Assembly (NCBI RefSeq): GCF_902859825.1 | Contig: NZ_CADIKB010000003.1 | Location: forward strand, 62,001 to 126,000 | Reading direction: 5' to 3' | DNA length: 64,000 nt | DNA from: Paraburkholderia phenoliruptrix | GTDB taxonomy: Bacteria; Pseudomonadota; Gammaproteobacteria; Burkholderiales; Burkholderiaceae | Shown: positions 44,011-52,958 of the stretch, one piece after another | Position numbering within the stretch: the first letter of the stretch is position 1 | Layout: the number at the start of each line of letters is the position of its first letter | The notes under the pieces: generated by a model | Seen by the model: only the letters and a program-made list of their open reading frames with translations | What the model was told of the DNA's origin: nothing | The model's database searches: none | Made by a program: the position numbers and the translations under genes

Positions 44011-44697
44011 ATGAAATTGCTGATTGTTGAAGACGAGCACAAGGTGGTGGACTACCTGCGCTCCGGTTTGACAGAGCAGGGTTGGGTCGTGGATGTCGCG
44101 CTCGACGGCGAGGAAGGCATACATCTGGCCACCGAGTTCGATTACGACGTCATCGTGCTCGACGTCATGCTGCCCAAGCGCGACGGCTTTAGCGTGCTGA
44201 AGGCTCTGCGCATGCGCAAGTCGACGCCCGTCATCATGCTCACCGCGCGCGATCATGTGAACGACCGCGTGCGCGGCCTGCGCGAAGGCGCGGACGACTA
44301 CCTCACCAAACCTTTCTCCTTCCTCGAACTGGTCGAACGCCTGCACGCGCTCGCTCGCCGCACGCGGTCGCAGGAATCCACGCTGATTTCGGTCGGCGAT
44401 CTGTTTGTCGATCTGATCGGACGGCGCGCGACACGTGACGGCGTGCGGCTCGATTTGACCGCGAAAGAATTCCAGTTGCTGAGCGTTCTGGCCCGCAGGC
44501 AAGGCGACATTCTGTCGAAGACGGCCATCACCGAGCTGGTGTGGGACGTCAACTTCGACAGTCATACGAACGTGGTGGAGACGGCCATCAAACGATTGCG
44601 CGCGAAGCTGGACGGCCCGTTTCCGTCGAAGCTGCTGCATACCGTGCGCGGCATGGGTTACGTGCTCGAAGTGCGTGAAGAGGCGGAGCCGTCATGA
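44011..44697 (+). CDS. OmpR-family response regulator, heavy-metal (CusR/IrlR) type
   Basis: A 228-residue regulator: receiver domain with phospho-Asp in VIVLDVMLPKRDGF, VIMLTARD and Lys in DDYLTKPFSF; a C-terminal winged helix with LDLTAKEFQLLSVLARRQGD and VVETAIKRLRAKLD. It probably activates the RND operon 1 upstream. A ggggacg ribosome site precedes the ATG. The stop overlaps the kinase start by 4 bp (ATGA). Confidence 0.9.
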   Translation: MKLLIVEDEHKVVDYLRSGLTEQGWVVDVALDGEEGIHLATEFDYDVIVLDVMLPKRDGFSVLKALRMRKSTPVIMLTARDHVNDRVRGLREGADDYLTKPFSFLELVERLHALARRTRSQESTLISVGDLFVDLIGRRATRDGVRLDLTAKEFQLLSVLARRQGDILSKTAITELVWDVNFDSHTNVVETAIKRLRAKLDGPFPSKLLHTVRGMGYVLEVREEAEPS

Positions 44698-46178
44698 ACC
44701 GTTCCATCGCGCGGCGCCTTGCATTGATGTTCGCGCTCGTCGCGCTGTTTGTGTTTACGCTCGTCGGCGCAGGGCTTTTTGCGGTGCTGCGCTCGCAGCT
44801 GGAGAGCCACTTGCGCGAGTCGCTCGATGACCGCGCGCAGATCGCGCGGCTCATCTGCAATCATGGGCTGACGCCGGAAAAATGGCGCATGTCGCGCGAA
44901 AAGCTCACCGACATGACGCCGCCCGACCGCAGTACCGTGTATGCGGTCACGAGCATCGAGCCGTCTTACAACTACGGCAAGCCGATAGAAGGCACCATTA
45001 TCAAGACCCTGCCCGGCGGCTACGCGCGCGTGAGGCCAGTGGGCGGCGGTGCAGACATGCTCACCACCACCGTGTCCATTCCCGGCTATTCGACGCGTCC
45101 GCCGATGCAGCTGCAGGTGGCGTCGAGCTACATGCCGAATATTCGCACCATGCGCGTATTCGGCTTCGCGCTCGCCGCGCTGTCGGCGCTCGGCAGTCTG
45201 GCGGTGCTGCTGCTCAGCTACTCGGTCACACGCATCGGGCTCGCGCCGCTCACGCGCCTCACGCGCGACGCGTCCGCCGTCAGTCCCAACAATCGCTCGC
45301 AACGGCTCAATACCGCGTCGCTGCCGCACGAGCTGAACGATCTGGCGAATTCGTTCAACGGCGCGCTTGAGCGGCTCGACGGCGCGTATTGCCGGCTTGA
45401 GTCGTTCAATGCGGACGTCGCGCACGAATTGCGCACGCCGGTGACGATCCTGATTGGTCAGACGGAAGTCGCGCTGACGCGCAATCGTTCCGTGGACGAT
45501 CTGCGCCACACGCTGCAATCGAACCTCGAAGAATTCGAACGCATGCGCGCGATCATCAACGACATGCTGTTCCTCGCGCGCGCCGACCAGGGCGAGCGCG
45601 CGACGGGGCTCGTGGAAGTCTCGCTCGCGGCAGAAGTCGCGCATACGCTGGAGTTTCTGGAGATTCCGCTCGAAGAAGCCCGCGTGCAGGCGCGCCTTCA
45701 GGGCGACGCGGTCGCGCATGTCAACCGCTCGCTGTTCGGCCGCGCCTGCACGAATCTGTTGATGAATGCGATCCAGCATTGCCGGCCGGGTGCGCAGATC
45801 AGCGTCAGGATCGCGCGCGAAGCGGAGCAGGTGCGAATCGAAGTCGCGAATCCCGGTGAGCCGATCGAGCCCGCGGTGCTTGAACATCTGTTCGACCGGT
45901 TTTATCGCGTGGAAGCCTCGCGCACCAATAGCCGCGAGAATCACGGGCTGGGTCTTGCCATCGTCAAGGCGATTGCGGAGATGCATCGCGGCACGGTGTC
46001 GGTGCAGTCCGCGAACGGCGTGAACACCTTTGCTTTTTCGGTAGCCGCTTCGCGTGTCGAGAGCGTTGGGCAGCCGGCGCGTGCGAATGTGCCGGAGAGT
46101 GCGGCTGCGAATGCGCAGAACGCCTCCGTGCCAGGCGCGGCTTCCTATTCGTCGCTCGTGAAGGGCAAGTCTGCCTGA
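44694..46178 (+). CDS. Heavy-metal-type sensor histidine kinase
   Basis: A 494-residue membrane kinase of the CusS/IrlS group: helix 1 (LMFALVALFVFTLVGAGLF), a periplasmic loop of about 130 residues, helix 2, HAMP, H-box FNADVAHELRTPVTIL, N-box NLLMNAIQH and G2 HGLGLAIVKAIAEMH. It phosphorylates the adjacent regulator. Its final 34 bp overlap the 3' end of dinB on the opposite strand. Confidence 0.9.
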   Translation: MNRSIARRLALMFALVALFVFTLVGAGLFAVLRSQLESHLRESLDDRAQIARLICNHGLTPEKWRMSREKLTDMTPPDRSTVYAVTSIEPSYNYGKPIEGTIIKTLPGGYARVRPVGGGADMLTTTVSIPGYSTRPPMQLQVASSYMPNIRTMRVFGFALAALSALGSLAVLLLSYSVTRIGLAPLTRLTRDASAVSPNNRSQRLNTASLPHELNDLANSFNGALERLDGAYCRLESFNADVAHELRTPVTILIGQTEVALTRNRSVDDLRHTLQSNLEEFERMRAIINDMLFLARADQGERATGLVEVSLAAEVAHTLEFLEIPLEEARVQARLQGDAVAHVNRSLFGRACTNLLMNAIQHCRPGAQISVRIAREAEQVRIEVANPGEPIEPAVLEHLFDRFYRVEASRTNSRENHGLGLAIVKAIAEMHRGTVSVQSANGVNTFAFSVAASRVESVGQPARANVPESAAANAQNASVPGAASYSSLVKGKSA

Positions 46179-47311
46179 ACGGGGAGACGCCGCTGCGGCG
46201 GCGCGGCGCTTGCGAGGCTCAGCGCGCTCACGCGCACGCCGAGCAGCCGCAGCTTGCGGTTGAGCTCGACCCGCCGCAGACATTCGGTGGCCGCGCGGCG
46301 TATTTCCGCGGCGTCGGCGGTGGGCGCCTCCAGCGTCAGGTCGCGCGTGACGGTGCGGAAATCGTCATAGCGCAGCTTGATGCCGACGGTCTTGCCGACA
46401 TAGCCCTTGCGCACCAGGTCTTCCGCGACCCGCACGCACAGGCCGGTAAACGAGCTCGATAACGCGGGCCGGTCGTGGCGCGGATGCAGGTCGCGCTCGA
46501 AGGTCGTTTCTCGGCTCATCGATTTCGGTTCCGATTCCACCACCACGGGCCGCTCGTCCTCGCCTTGCGCGACACGCATGAGCCACGCCGAGTAACTGCG
46601 CCCGAAGTGGTCCTGCAGCAGGCCCGCGTCTGCCGCGGCCAGATCGCCGACGGTCGCAATGCCGAGCGCCGTGAGTTTTTCCGCCGCCTTCGGGCCGATG
46701 CCGTTGACCTTGCGCACGGGCAGCGGCCACACGCGCAGCGGCACGTCAGCGGGCGTGAGAAGGGTGAGGCCGTCGGGCTTGTCGAGTTCGGAGCCGATTT
46801 TCGCGAGCAGTTTGTTCGGCGCCACGCAGATCGAACACGTAAGGCCGGTGGCCTGATTCACCGCCTGCTTGATGCGTGCGGCGATGTCGCGCGGCTCGCC
46901 CGGGAGTTCCGTGAGATCGATATAGATTTCGTCGATGCCGCGGTCTTCGATGCGGTCGGTAAAGGTGGCCACCGCAGCCTTGAAGAGCCGCGAGTAATGA
47001 CGGTAGGAGTCGAAGTCCGTGGGCAGCAGGATCGCGTCCGGCGCGAGCACGGCCGCCTTCATCATGCCCATGGCGGAAAACACGCCGAGTGCACGCGCTT
47101 CGTAAGTGGAGGTGGTCACGACGCCGCGCCCTGCGTAGTCGCGCAGCTTCGCAAACCGGCGGCTGCCGTCTGCGAGTGTTTGCGGCGCGCCGTTGCGGCC
47201 GCCGCCTATCACCACGGCCTTGCCGCGCAGTTCCGGATAGCGCAATAGCTCGACGGACGCGTAAAACGCGTCCATGTCGAGATGCGCGATACGGCGGCTT
47301 GCTGAACTCAT
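46145..47311 (-). CDS. dinB: DNA polymerase IV (Y-family translesion polymerase)
   Basis: A 388-residue Y-family polymerase. It starts RIAHLDMDAFYASVELL (metal Asp), has the nucleotide-site GIDEIYIDLTEL (second Asp/Glu), an HhH segment VRKVNGIGPKAAEKL and a little-finger domain. The last residues (RRLPVQADLPFTSDE) include a QADLPF motif likely to bind the beta clamp. It copies past damaged bases with low fidelity. No LexA box is visible just upstream. It overlaps the kinase gene tail-to-tail. Confidence 0.93.
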   Translation of the reverse strand: MSSASRRIAHLDMDAFYASVELLRYPELRGKAVVIGGGRNGAPQTLADGSRRFAKLRDYAGRGVVTTSTYEARALGVFSAMGMMKAAVLAPDAILLPTDFDSYRHYSRLFKAAVATFTDRIEDRGIDEIYIDLTELPGEPRDIAARIKQAVNQATGLTCSICVAPNKLLAKIGSELDKPDGLTLLTPADVPLRVWPLPVRKVNGIGPKAAEKLTALGIATVGDLAAADAGLLQDHFGRSYSAWLMRVAQGEDERPVVVESEPKSMSRETTFERDLHPRHDRPALSSSFTGLCVRVAEDLVRKGYVGKTVGIKLRYDDFRTVTRDLTLEAPTADAAEIRRAATECLRRVELNRKLRLLGVRVSALSLASAAPPQRRLPVQADLPFTSDE

Positions 47312-47370
47312 GGAAGGCGGAAACGAATGGCACCCGTAATAGTACCTTGCTCCGCCTTCGCGGGTGCCGT

Positions 47371-48045
47371 CTAGAAGCGGTAGCTCACGCCGAGCTGCAC
47401 GACCGGATAGATCTTGTAGCGCTCCACCTTGTCGTTGATCTTCTGTTCCTGCTCGTCGATGTTCGCCTGCGTCGTGAACATCGAGTAAATGGCGGGCACG
47501 TTATAGTGCGTGCGCGGACGGCCATAGGCGACGCCGAGGTCGAACGTGAGGCCGAAGCCCTTGGAAACCGGCTTGTGTCCATAGCCGATGCCGACGTAAG
47601 GCATCACGCGCGGCAGCGTGACCGTGGCCGACGGTGCCGGACCGACGGCGGGCACGAAGTCGTCGCCGATCTTGTAGTTGCCTTGCGCATTCGGCACGGC
47701 GTGGGCAGACAGTTCGTCGTCGTTGATGAGCGCGCCGGCCGTCAGGCGAAAGCCGCTCGAATGGAATGGGAACACGTCCATGTACAGGCCGCCTTGCAGC
47801 AGCTTCAGGTGGCCGTCATACTGGTTGTCGTTCCCGTTGACCGAGTGCGAGAAGCCGAGCCCCTCGAACTCCGCGTGCACGCCCGTCCAGGAATTGAGCG
47901 GCAACGCGGCGCCGATGCCCGCGCCCAGCGTGCCGCCGTGTACATAGACCTCCTGCGCCTGCGCCTTGCCCGCTAATGCAGCCAGCGCCAGCGCAGTCAT
48001 CGCGGCCGCAGCCGCACTTTTTACTTGCCCTTCGAACTTCACCAC
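47371..48045 (-). CDS. Outer-membrane beta-barrel protein (hypothetical)
   Basis: A 224-residue exported protein. A signal peptide (AAAAAMTALALAALAGKAQA) leads to alternating-residue strands (EVYVHGGTLGAGIGAALPL; GLTFDLGVAYGRPRTHYNV), and it ends with the terminal-Phe pattern VVQLGVSYRF typical of barrel proteins. I recognise no exact family; it may be an OmpW/LpxR-like small barrel. The GTG at 48045 is chosen because gggag lies 7 bp upstream; an ATG at 48069 is the alternative. Confidence 0.7.
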   Translation of the reverse strand: MVKFEGQVKSAAAAAMTALALAALAGKAQAQEVYVHGGTLGAGIGAALPLNSWTGVHAEFEGLGFSHSVNGNDNQYDGHLKLLQGGLYMDVFPFHSSGFRLTAGALINDDELSAHAVPNAQGNYKIGDDFVPAVGPAPSATVTLPRVMPYVGIGYGHKPVSKGFGLTFDLGVAYGRPRTHYNVPAIYSMFTTQANIDEQEQKINDKVERYKIYPVVQLGVSYRF

Positions 48046-48238
48046 CGCTTGTCTCCCGACAAAAATCAATTGCGTGGGGATGACTTTACGGTTCGGGCGC
48101 GCGGTTCAAATGCGGGAACAGCGGGCACTTCCGGCGGCTCTTCCCACTCCATTCGGCGGCGGCGGAAAAAGCGGAAATATCGCCCTGTAATTTGTGCCGA
48201 GCACTTCGCCGCGCAGGCGAGCGCGGCTGCCATGACAC

Positions 48239-48817
48239 TTACTGCTTGATGCCTTCGGCCTGGATGTGCAGCACGGTTTGCATCTTGAAGCCGTACGTCT
48301 TGCCGAAGTCGACGCCAAAATCGTCGCGATTGAACGTCGCCGTCGATTCCGTGCCGCACACTTCGCGCTTGAGCATCGGGTTCACGAAGCACTTGAACGA
48401 CTCGATCTTCAGATTCACCGGCTTCGTCACGCCATGCAGGGTCAGCGTGCCGATCACTTCCACGGGCTTGTCGCCGTCAAAGCGGATCTGCGTGCCCTTG
48501 TAGGTCGCGGTGGGGTACCTGGCCACGTCGAAGAACTTCTCGCCGACCAGTTCCGAATCCAGCTTGTCATTGCCGATATCCACCGAGCTCATGTAAATCG
48601 TCACGTCGACGGTGCCGGTCTTGGCCGCGCGGTCCAGCACCACGCTGCCGCTGCTTTTCTTGAACTTGCCGCGCCAGATCGACACGCCGCCGAAGTGGTC
48701 AGCCTCGAAGCTCGGGGCCGTGTGCGTCGGATCGAGCTGATAGGTGTCGGCAGCCATTGCGTTGAACGACAATGCGGCGGCCAGTGCGCCCGCGGCGAGC
48801 AGGAATTGCTTCTTCAA
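48239..48817 (-). CDS. YceI family periplasmic protein (TTG start)
   Basis: A 192-residue exported protein. The TTG start follows ggaga at 5 bp and gives a perfect signal peptide ([18 protein letters not shown] then NAMAA). The mature part has [49 protein letters not shown] and [11 protein letters not shown], all YceI lipocalin-like motifs; relatives bind polyisoprenoids and respond to pH or osmotic stress. It is downstream of a second YceI gene, 61 bp away, probably one operon. Confidence 0.85.
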   Translation of the reverse strand: MKKQFLLAAGALAAALSFNAMAADTYQLDPTHTAPSFEADHFGGVSIWRGKFKKSSGSVVLDRAAKTGTVDVTIYMSSVDIGNDKLDSELVGEKFFDVARYPTATYKGTQIRFDGDKPVEVIGTLTLHGVTKPVNLKIESFKCFVNPMLKREVCGTESTATFNRDDFGVDFGKTYGFKMQTVLHIQAEGIKQ

Positions 48818-48878
48818 GATGTTCTCCAGGCTTAAAAAAGGATGATGACGCTTGGACGTTCTGCCGGGATATCGGCAA

Positions 48879-49442
48879 TCACTTCTTCGAGGCGACGAGG
48901 TGGAACTTGATGACGACTTCATCGGCGACGACCGACGTGTCTTTCCATTCGCCCGTGCCCACGTCGAACTGCGAGCGCTTGATGGGCAACGAGCCGTCGA
49001 AGGTCTGAGTCGAGCCCTGGCTAGCAATGGTGACCGGCACGACCACGGTCTGCGATTTGCCCTTGATGGTCAGCTTGCCGGTGATCTTGTACTGGTTGCC
49101 GCCCGCCGGCGCGATTGCGCTGGATACAAAGGTCGCCGCCGGATAGGTGGCGCTGTCGAACCATTCCTTGCCTTGTGCCTGCTTGTTGTAATCGTCCGCG
49201 CCGAGGTCGTAGCTGCCGGTATCGATCGACACGTTTGCGCTGCCCGCCGTCGGCTTGGCCGGGTCGAACGACAATTGCGCCGAAAACTTCCTGAACTTCC
49301 CGTCGACGGGCACGTTCATCTGTTTCGTGGTCGCGATCACGGTGCTTTTGCTCGTGTCGACGTCGGCATGCGCGAGGCTGGCCCCGAGCAGCGAAAGGGC
49401 GGCGACGCCCGCGAGAATGGAGTGATGGAGTGTGGTTTTCAT
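48879..49442 (-). CDS. YceI family periplasmic protein
   Basis: A 187-residue exported protein with signal peptide [17 protein letters not shown]. The mature part has the YceI pattern with [53 protein letters not shown] and [13 protein letters not shown]. It differs from the neighbouring YceI protein in sequence, so the pair is an old duplication or two subfamilies. The Met at 49442 is used; a Met four codons upstream is possible. Confidence 0.85.
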   Translation of the reverse strand: MKTTLHHSILAGVAALSLLGASLAHADVDTSKSTVIATTKQMNVPVDGKFRKFSAQLSFDPAKPTAGSANVSIDTGSYDLGADDYNKQAQGKEWFDSATYPAATFVSSAIAPAGGNQYKITGKLTIKGKSQTVVVPVTIASQGSTQTFDGSLPIKRSQFDVGTGEWKDTSVVADEVVIKFHLVASKK

Positions 49443-49741
49443 GGTGGTACGCATCCTATCGAACCCACGCGCGTTCATTGCACACAGTGGGGAATTTGAT
49501 TGCCAACAGGCCGTAGCGAATCCGCGCCCGGCAGGAAACGCGGAGACTGCGCATGGTAGGCATGCCGATAACAACCGAATAGCCGTACGCACGAGAACGC
49601 ATCGTTCTACTGGTGACGCCAATGCGGGCCGGGCTTGCGCATTGCATCGAAGCAGGCAGAAAGAAAGCACCGCTCACGACTTGGGTTATGCTGCGCACCG
49701 GGCGTTGCCCACGTATAACCCTCCATTTCAGGACGTTCGTT

Positions 49742-50992
49742 GTGACTTCGATTTTCCTTTCATGGGGTATCGCCGCGTGTGCGACCGCCGGCGTCATCAC
49801 CCGTCCTTTCAAATGGCCGGAGGCGGTGTGGGCCGTGGCCGGCGCCGTGCTGCTGGTCGCGCTCGGACTGTTGCCGCTCAATCTCGCGATCGAGGCCGTC
49901 GGCAAGGGCACCGACGTCTATCTGTTCCTGTTCGGCATGATGCTGCTTTCCGAAGTTGGGCGCCGCGAGGGACTGTTCGACTGGGTCGCCGTGCTCGCGG
50001 TCAATCATGCGCAGGGCTCGCCGCGCAAGCTCTTCATGCTCGTCTATCTGGTCGGCGTGGTGATCACCGCGTTCCTCTCGAACGACGCCACCGCGGTCGT
50101 CCTCACGCCTGCCGTGTTCGCGGCCGCGAAGAAAGCCAGGACCGATCCGTTGCCGCTCCTGTTCGTCTGCGCGTTCATCGCGAATGCGGCGAGCTTCGTG
50201 CTGCCCATCTCCAATCCTGCCAACATCGTGCTGTACGGCAACCACACGCCCGCGCTCGGGCCGTGGCTCGCGCGCTTCGCATTGCCGTCGCTGCTGTCGA
50301 TCGGCGCGACCTATGTGCTGCTGCGCTGGACGCAGCGCGAGGCGCTGGCCGGCACCTGCGAGGCGAATCTGGAGCCGCTGCGGCTGTCGTCCAGCGGCCG
50401 TGTGGCGCTGGCGGGCATTGCGGTGACGGCCGTGGTGCTGCTTGCGGTCTCCGCGTTCGACGTGCCGCTCGGCCTGCCCACCGCGATACTCGGCGCGCTG
50501 ACTGCCATCGTCGTGCTGATTCAGGAACGCAAATCGCCGGTGCCGATGATCCGCGAAATTTCGTGGAGCGTATTGCCGCTCGTGGCTGCGCTCTTCGTAC
50601 TCGTTGAAATGCTGGACCACACCGGCGTGATCCGCATGCTCGCCGCGTTGACACAAGCCGGCGCGGCGCACCATGAAGCGAGCACGGCAGGCTGGGCCGG
50701 CGCGGCGATCGCGATCGGCAGCAATCTGATGAACAATCTGCCCGCCGGGCTGATCGCCAGTTCCACTGTGATGCAGGCGCACAGCCCCGAGCGCGTGATC
50801 GACGCGCTGCTGATCGGCGTGGACCTCGGACCGAACCTGTCGATCACGGGTTCGCTTGCGACCATCCTCTGGCTCAACGCGATTCGCCGCGAAGGCGAGG
50901 ACGTAAGCTTCATGCGGTTCCTGAAGGTCGGTGCCGTCGTGATGTTGCCCGCGCTCGTGCTGGCGCTCGGCGCGCGCATTCTGATCGGCTGA
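49742..50992 (+). CDS. ArsB/NhaD superfamily anion transporter
   Basis: A 416-residue inner-membrane protein with about 11 helices. Motifs: VYLFLFGMMLLSEVGRREGL, ITAFLSNDATAVVLTPAV, NAASFVLPISNPANIVLYG and SNLMNNLPAGLIASS, typical of ArsB-like arsenite/ion-transporter proteins. No arsR or arsC is nearby, so the substrate may not be arsenite. The GTG start at 49742 has aggacg upstream; no strong ATG precedes in frame except at 49613, which would add a non-family N-terminus. Confidence 0.8.
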   Translation: MTSIFLSWGIAACATAGVITRPFKWPEAVWAVAGAVLLVALGLLPLNLAIEAVGKGTDVYLFLFGMMLLSEVGRREGLFDWVAVLAVNHAQGSPRKLFMLVYLVGVVITAFLSNDATAVVLTPAVFAAAKKARTDPLPLLFVCAFIANAASFVLPISNPANIVLYGNHTPALGPWLARFALPSLLSIGATYVLLRWTQREALAGTCEANLEPLRLSSSGRVALAGIAVTAVVLLAVSAFDVPLGLPTAILGALTAIVVLIQERKSPVPMIREISWSVLPLVAALFVLVEMLDHTGVIRMLAALTQAGAAHHEASTAGWAGAAIAIGSNLMNNLPAGLIASSTVMQAHSPERVIDALLIGVDLGPNLSITGSLATILWLNAIRREGEDVSFMRFLKVGAVVMLPALVLALGARILIG

Positions 50993-51055
50993 TGCCGGGC
51001 GCGTGACGGCGCCGCGGCGCGCACGATGCGCCGCGGCCCGGTATGTTGGCGCGCG

Positions 51056-51964
51056 TCAGCGAGGACCGTTGATTTCCGGCGCAATCGCCGCGTGATTGAG
51101 AAGCGCGACGAGCGACATGCCGCCCACCGTATTACCCACCAACGTCGGCACCAGAAAGCGCAGAAAGTAGTCGCGCAGGCTCGCGTCGCCGCTCATCACC
51201 GCATAAGCCACTTCCGTCGATCCGGCGATGATGTGCGAAAGATGGCTGACGGCCACCACATAGGTGATCAGCAGCACGGTCAACAGGCGCCCCGAGCGGG
51301 CGCTCGGCAACAGCCACACCATCAGCGCGATCAGCCAGCCGGCAAAAACCGCCTTCACCATGGTCGGCAGCATGTGCTCCGAGCCGACGGCCGCGCGCGA
51401 CACGTCGCCGAATGCCTCGACCACCGCGGGCGCGAAGACATCGGGAATGCGCAGCATGGCGGCGAAAACCCACGTGCTCACCAGGTTGAAGAACAGCACG
51501 ATGGCCCATAACCGCATGGCTTTCACCAGCGTGCTGGGATCGCGCCGCGTCAGGACGGGCAGGACGACGGTCAGCGTGCTTTCGGTAAAAAGCTGCTGCC
51601 GCCCCATGATGACGAGCACGAAGCCCATCGAGTAGCCGAAGCTCGACACGAGATGGCGCCAAGGGCTATCCGGCATGCCTGCTTCGAGCACCGCCTGCGT
51701 GAGGAACGAAAACCCCATCGAAAGCCCAGCCGCGAGCGACGACCAGATCAGCGCGCCAATGGTCCGCTCGAGCGCCGCTTCGCCCTCTTCACGAACGATC
51801 TCGTGCAGCACCAGCGCGTGAGGCGCGGTGTGGTGCGCCGCCTGGTCCTGCTCGCCCTCGTTCAGATGCGGCGAATCCGCGCCGGCGTCCTCGGCGCGGG
51901 GCGCTTCGTTTTCCTTCGATCCGGCGGAAGGCTGCCGTTGCTTCTCGCGTGTCGCTTCCGTCAT
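51056..51964 (-). CDS. Formate/nitrite transporter family protein (YfdC-like)
   Basis: A 302-residue protein. A charged soluble N-terminus of about 55 residues precedes EEGEAALERTIGALIWSSLA and six FNT helices, with GYSMGFVLVIMGRQQLFTES, GWLIALMVWLLPSA and SHLSHIIAGSTEV (conserved His of the pore). From memory it matches E. coli YfdC more than FocA/NirC. It probably passes small monovalent anions. The start overlaps the stop of the upstream 81-residue gene (ATGA at 51961-51964). Confidence 0.85.
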   Translation of the reverse strand: MTEATREKQRQPSAGSKENEAPRAEDAGADSPHLNEGEQDQAAHHTAPHALVLHEIVREEGEAALERTIGALIWSSLAAGLSMGFSFLTQAVLEAGMPDSPWRHLVSSFGYSMGFVLVIMGRQQLFTESTLTVVLPVLTRRDPSTLVKAMRLWAIVLFFNLVSTWVFAAMLRIPDVFAPAVVEAFGDVSRAAVGSEHMLPTMVKAVFAGWLIALMVWLLPSARSGRLLTVLLITYVVAVSHLSHIIAGSTEVAYAVMSGDASLRDYFLRFLVPTLVGNTVGGMSLVALLNHAAIAPEINGPR

Positions 51965-52206
51965 GAGCGGACATCCTTCCAGCGCGGGCCGGGTGTTTCG
52001 CACACTGCTTCGTCGGACTCCCGCAGTGCGGCAAGCGTGGCTTCGAGGCGAGCGAGCCGCGCCCGTTGCGTCGGCACGAGCTGCGCGCGCGCCAGCATGC
52101 GCAGGCGGCTGTCCCAGTACGAAAGCGGGATGGGGTCGTTCACCGAGATCCGCCCGAACACCAGTTCGAGATGGGCGATCTCCTTATCTAGGTTCTGGTA
52201 GCTCAT
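51961..52206 (-). CDS. Hypothetical 81-residue protein coupled to the FNT gene
   Basis: A small soluble protein: SYQNLDKEIAHLELVFGRIS, then NDPIPLSYWDSRLRMLAR and a helical Arg/Ala/Leu stretch ending CETPGPRWKDVRS. No known family. Overlap with the FNT start and the absence of a better frame support it being real and cotranslated with the channel, possibly as a cytosolic partner. Confidence 0.65.
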   Translation of the reverse strand: MSYQNLDKEIAHLELVFGRISVNDPIPLSYWDSRLRMLARAQLVPTQRARLARLEATLAALRESDEAVCETPGPRWKDVRS

Positions 52207-52570
52207 GTGACGTGTAGAGGAAGAGACCATCAAGCAGAGGGGACCCTGAGGCAGGTGCCGGAAACCGGCTCTGGCACTCGGTTCATGGGGAGCAATCGGC
52301 GTTCCCCGATTCGTCAGGACAACGGGAATTCACCAGGCGTGGTTGCTCCCGCCATGTCCTATCCTCCAGCAAGGGCAATGGCTGCGACGGAACCTCGCCG
52401 GATTGCACCTGACGCTTCGCGCGCGGCACGGCGGGCGGGCATTTCATGACATCGAACGACATAAATCTGCAATTGCCTTGCGGCAGCGGTTCAACAAGAA
52501 TTCGACCTGTCATTGAACGGATCGCGGCACACGCAGGCGACGCTCGGTGGCTCTATCGAAGGAGTCAGTC
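52207..52570. other. Intergenic region without recognised genes
   Basis: A 364-bp stretch between divergent genes (the 81-residue ORF and the EF-hand-like protein). Short frames are present but none has a ribosome site with family features. A small inverted repeat ccgg-aaa-ccgg (52258-52268) lies near its left end; no promoter is called with confidence. Confidence 0.4.
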
Positions 52571-52861
52571 ATGAAAAAGTTGCTCGCCGCCCTCGTGCTG
52601 TGCTGCGCGTCCACCGTTACGTTCGCTCAGGCCGCTCCGCAGGCCGCCAATCCGCAGCGTGTCGAGCGCATGGTTCAGCAGCTGCAATCGCGTTTTGCGA
52701 ACGCCAACACCACGCATGACGGCAAGCTCACGAGAGAGCAGGCCGCCGCCGGCATGCCGATGGTCGCGAGCCATTTCGACGAGATCGACACGCAGAAGAC
52801 CGGCTACGTCACGCTGGCGCAGATCGAGAACTACATGCGCGAACGCGCCGCCGCGCGCTGA
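52571..52861 (+). CDS. Small exported EF-hand-like protein
   Basis: A 96-residue protein with signal peptide MKKLLAALVLCCASTVTFA (first 21 residues). Two EF-hand-like loops follow: NTTHDGKLTREQ and DTQKTGYVTLAQ. Position 12 is Gln in both and several acidic positions are absent, so calcium binding is doubtful. A perfect aaggag ribosome site precedes the ATG. It lies 97 bp before the RND operon 2 outer-membrane gene, but a role in it is not shown. Confidence 0.75.
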   Translation: MKKLLAALVLCCASTVTFAQAAPQAANPQRVERMVQQLQSRFANANTTHDGKLTREQAAAGMPMVASHFDEIDTQKTGYVTLAQIENYMRERAAAR

Positions 52862-52958
52862 GCGGCACGCCATGCGGCCGCCTCTGCAGCACGCCGGCGC
52901 CGCGCCCGACTTCGTTTTCAATCAACACTTACCAAGCCCCTGACGCCCGACACGCGCG

